64,000 nt of DNA, from positions 26,940,865 through 27,004,864 of the forward strand of contig NC_092464.1 of NCBI RefSeq assembly GCF_047495875.1, in the 5' to 3' direction. Below the pieces are notes generated by a model that searched no databases, was not told the DNA's origin, and worked only from the letters and a program-made list of their open reading frames with translations. Both the position numbers and the translations under genes were made by a program. This DNA comes from Pithys albifrons albifrons (taxonomy: Eukaryota; Chordata; Aves; Passeriformes; Thamnophilidae). Every line of letters starts with the position of its first letter. Within the stretch, counting starts at the first letter, position 1. Shown here in pieces: positions 61,546 through 64,000 of the stretch.

Positions 61546-63339
61546 CCATTAAAGGAACATGAACTGCTTAGTTTGATAGCTAAGTTACCTAATGAACCTT
61601 TATGACTCTGAATCACCAGACTAGAGGATTGTCTCTCCTGTCAACAACAGTGCAGACATACTAGTGTTTTGACAAAGGTGAAAATCTTGCTTAGAGGTGC
61701 ACATACCTCTTTCATGGTAGTAGCTTGGCAGTAGTTCTTCCATCTGGCCATTCTGTAGCTTTCCTGCCAGTGGTGATATATGTACCTGATTTTAAAAGGT
61801 CTTATATATAAATCAGTGAATTGACACAGGTTAAAAATACTTTAGGGAAGAAAAAGAAAAGCTGTGACAACTCCTTAAGCTGACATTGTCATAAAGAAAG
61901 GTAAGCACAGATCTTACCTTTGAATTGGTAGAACAGGTTTTAGGTAAGCGTGTTGAAAAATTGCAGAACATAAGCAATACAGTTCACAAGAAAGGTTTAA
62001 ATTAATAAGAATGAAAAGCCACCTTCATTGTGGCAGACATACCACAGAAAAATTGCACGTGGAGATATTGCTAGTGATGTGTGCTGATAGTTCATGCTGT
62101 TCTAATGGACAGCTTATTTGTATGCCTCTAAACTAACGAAATTGGTGGTTTGCTTTGAATAAATAAAAGTATAAATAAAATATTTTAATGGATGCTTTCT
62201 TACCCCTATTTAATGGAAAGGAAATAATTTTATGATGCTATTACATGCAATAATGAATTGGGGCTTATTTCATCAGTGTCAATTAATCATGAAACCCATC
62301 TGATTAGTTATATATATGTGGTGTGTATCAATGGATATAAATTCTTTTTCACAATTTGAAAGTGTAGCTTGCAGATTTTTCAACATCATCAACATGACTA
62401 AAACACTTTTGGTGACATCTCATTTTTGTACTTTATCTTGCAGCTACTAGGCTTGTAATTTAAAAGTGGGTCTCTATTTAGTAAAGAAGTGAAAGTGTGA
62501 ATTAAAATTTCCTATTTTTGAGAATTTTTTGACAAAAAATTGTGAAGTCTAGACTCTGGTGAAATGAGTCAAGTTCTTTTATACCTCCATCCAGTTTAAC
62601 TATGGCTTTCTTGAAAATTTTGGTCTGTCTGCTGAATATAATGTAGCTTCTGCAGTGGATGAACATCAAAGGCACTATAGCTTTTCATATGTTGACCAGA
62701 AATATGGACATTCATTTCTCAGAGGTCAACAAGTTTTTCCACAGAGGCAATCATTGTAGTACCATAGGGCTTCACACACATTAATAGATTAAGCTTCACA
62801 GTGACCTGAATTTGAACTTAAAAAGAGATCTGTGCCCCAAGTTTGGCTGCTGAAAGTGCTTAGACTTTTGAACTACTTCTGTTTTGTTTGATTTTGTTTT
62901 TCTTTAATTATGATGTTCATCTCCATACTCCAGAAAAATGAATTCTGCCCATATTTCTGCTTGGTAGGATAAATGGCATTTTACAAGTGAAGAATGTGAA
63001 CAGACCATCAGACTCTGTGGGGTAGACAAAAAGTGTGTGAAATTGAGCCATTAAAAAAACACAGTCAACAAAAACAGATGAATATGGCTTAGGAACTGTG
63101 AGGATTGGGTCCAGTGGAAATTTGAGTAATTGATTAATTCCCCCGAAATAACTGGATTTTTTAACCTGAAGTAGCAGTGTAAATGCATTCATTCCTCCTC
63201 ACCTCAAGTAACAAGAAGATTGAGTTTTGTACAAGTGTGAAGTGGATATGAAATTATCTACCAGCAACAGACAATAAATTGTGTTCAAGGCAGAATTTAG
63301 AAGCTAGAAATGATTACCAGGGTCCTTCAATAAATACTT
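61546..63339. other. Unassigned AT-rich region
   Basis: About 1.8 kb without a recognisable gene. A minus-strand frame of 91 codons at 62917-63192 is Phe/Leu/Pro-rich and has no known motif. Confidence 0.55.
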
Positions 63340-63490
63340 TTGCATGTGACTTTATTTAATGTTTTCATCAGTGACCTTATCATAAAGTCAACTGTAGTAA
63401 GGAACTATGCTCATGACACAAACCTGTAAGACATCATCTACACAGAGAAGCAGCAGGGTATCTCAGAAAAAGCAGACATTGAGAACTGAA
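63340..63490 (+). pseudogene. Heavily decayed LINE reverse transcriptase motif
   Basis: From 63352 the frame reads LFNVFISDL, then I-I-K-S-T-V-V-R-N, then Y-A-H-D-T-N-L at about 63406-63426, followed by a stop. In CR1 RT the corresponding order is LFNIFINDLD, a short spacer and F-A-D-D-T-K-L, so the metal-binding pair D-D has become H-D. The spacing between the two blocks is right. Downstream to the window end only faint similarity remains. It is an old fragment, probably CR1. Confidence 0.6.
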
Positions 63491-64000
63491 GTAGTAAAAT
63501 AGGATTTTATAGGGGTTGGTAAGTTGGTACTTTAGTATTATCTGGATATTGATCAGTAAGAAATTAAGAGAAATGACTTTGTGTATTAGTCACTAAAAGG
63601 GTAATGACAAGCACTCAAGGTGCCTTAAACGGGAAATTGTGCCTACAAAACTCAGATTGACTTAGGCCTACAGGGTCTGCTATTGTTAATAGTCAGAATA
63701 TTACGTTATCCAGAGATGTGTGTTTTACTGAAGGCAAAAGACACAGTAGTATAACAAAAGAGAAAGTCTGAATCCATTGAACAGGCTAATGAGACGCATG
63801 GATTCAAAAAAGATGAAGTAGCAAAGCAGATGCAAAAAAAGTCTATTACAATATATGAAAGCATAGTAGAATAGATTAAGAAATTTTGTTTTGTTTATTC
63901 TAGTAAAATGTATGCAGAGAGCATCTATAGGGAGAGGCTATCCAAAAGTATATAATAGGGTGGGAGAGAATGTGATAGATGATTAACACCAAGGTAAAAA
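63491..64000. other. Window end, unassigned
   Basis: Purine-rich, AT-rich sequence after the decayed RT motif. It may be the further decayed 3' part of the same LINE, but nothing specific is recognisable. Confidence 0.4.

Noticed and set aside
1..64000. CRISPR arrays, bacterial operons, ribosome-binding sites, tRNA or rRNA genes
   Set aside because: None seen. The window is vertebrate nuclear DNA with CR1 and LTR repeats, and no regular spacer-repeat pattern or cloverleaf was found by eye.

Overview
This 64 kb window looks like non-coding nuclear DNA from a bird. It is A+T-rich and I can support no host protein-coding exon, no rRNA and no tRNA in it. The assignment to a bird rests on repeats: at least eleven pieces of CR1 LINEs, several with typical avian CR1 3' ends, plus three long-terminal-repeat (LTR) blocks of endogenous retrovirus type. 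One LTR, at about 30.8 kb, resembles a family I recall as widespread in bird genomes. All family names are from memory and no search was run.

Layout. 1-15.9 kb: mostly unrecognised AT-rich sequence, one CR1 tail (minus strand, 3.1 kb) and two A/C-rich low-complexity tracts. 15.96-16.92 kb: an LTR with perfect 7-bp terminal inverted repeats, a TATA box, a (CTCA)n array, a poly(A) signal and a candidate primer-binding site just after it. 21.6-23.1 kb: a decayed CR1 with reverse transcriptase (RT) remnants. 24.4-25.0 kb: a degenerate 22-bp-period minisatellite split by a CR1 3' tail. 25.5-25.6 kb: a Z-DNA/cruciform-prone tract and an (AT)n array. 30.8-31.3 kb: an LTR-like block. 31.7-38.2 kb: four minus-strand CR1 pieces, the largest (34.1-36.06 kb) with endonuclease and RT remnants. 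41-51 kb: several T/G-rich tracts and two CR1 tails. 47.6 kb and 52.8 kb: two very old fragments that read like the C-terminal part of an L2-type LINE ORF2. 55.6-56.15 kb: a G+C-richer solo-LTR candidate. 56.3-56.5 kb: an imperfect palindrome like an old dispersed reptilian repeat. 59.1-61.5 kb: a CR1 tail and a CR1 ORF2 interior piece. 63.35 kb: a heavily decayed RT motif.

Nothing here forms a gene system. Every recognised ORF2 piece is truncated or broken by stops and frameshifts, so the elements are inactive. The window is best read as intergenic or intronic DNA recording insertions of very different ages, from ancient L2-like fossils to still recognisable LTRs. Parts of the unassigned sequence may be conserved regulatory DNA, but that cannot be shown from one genome.
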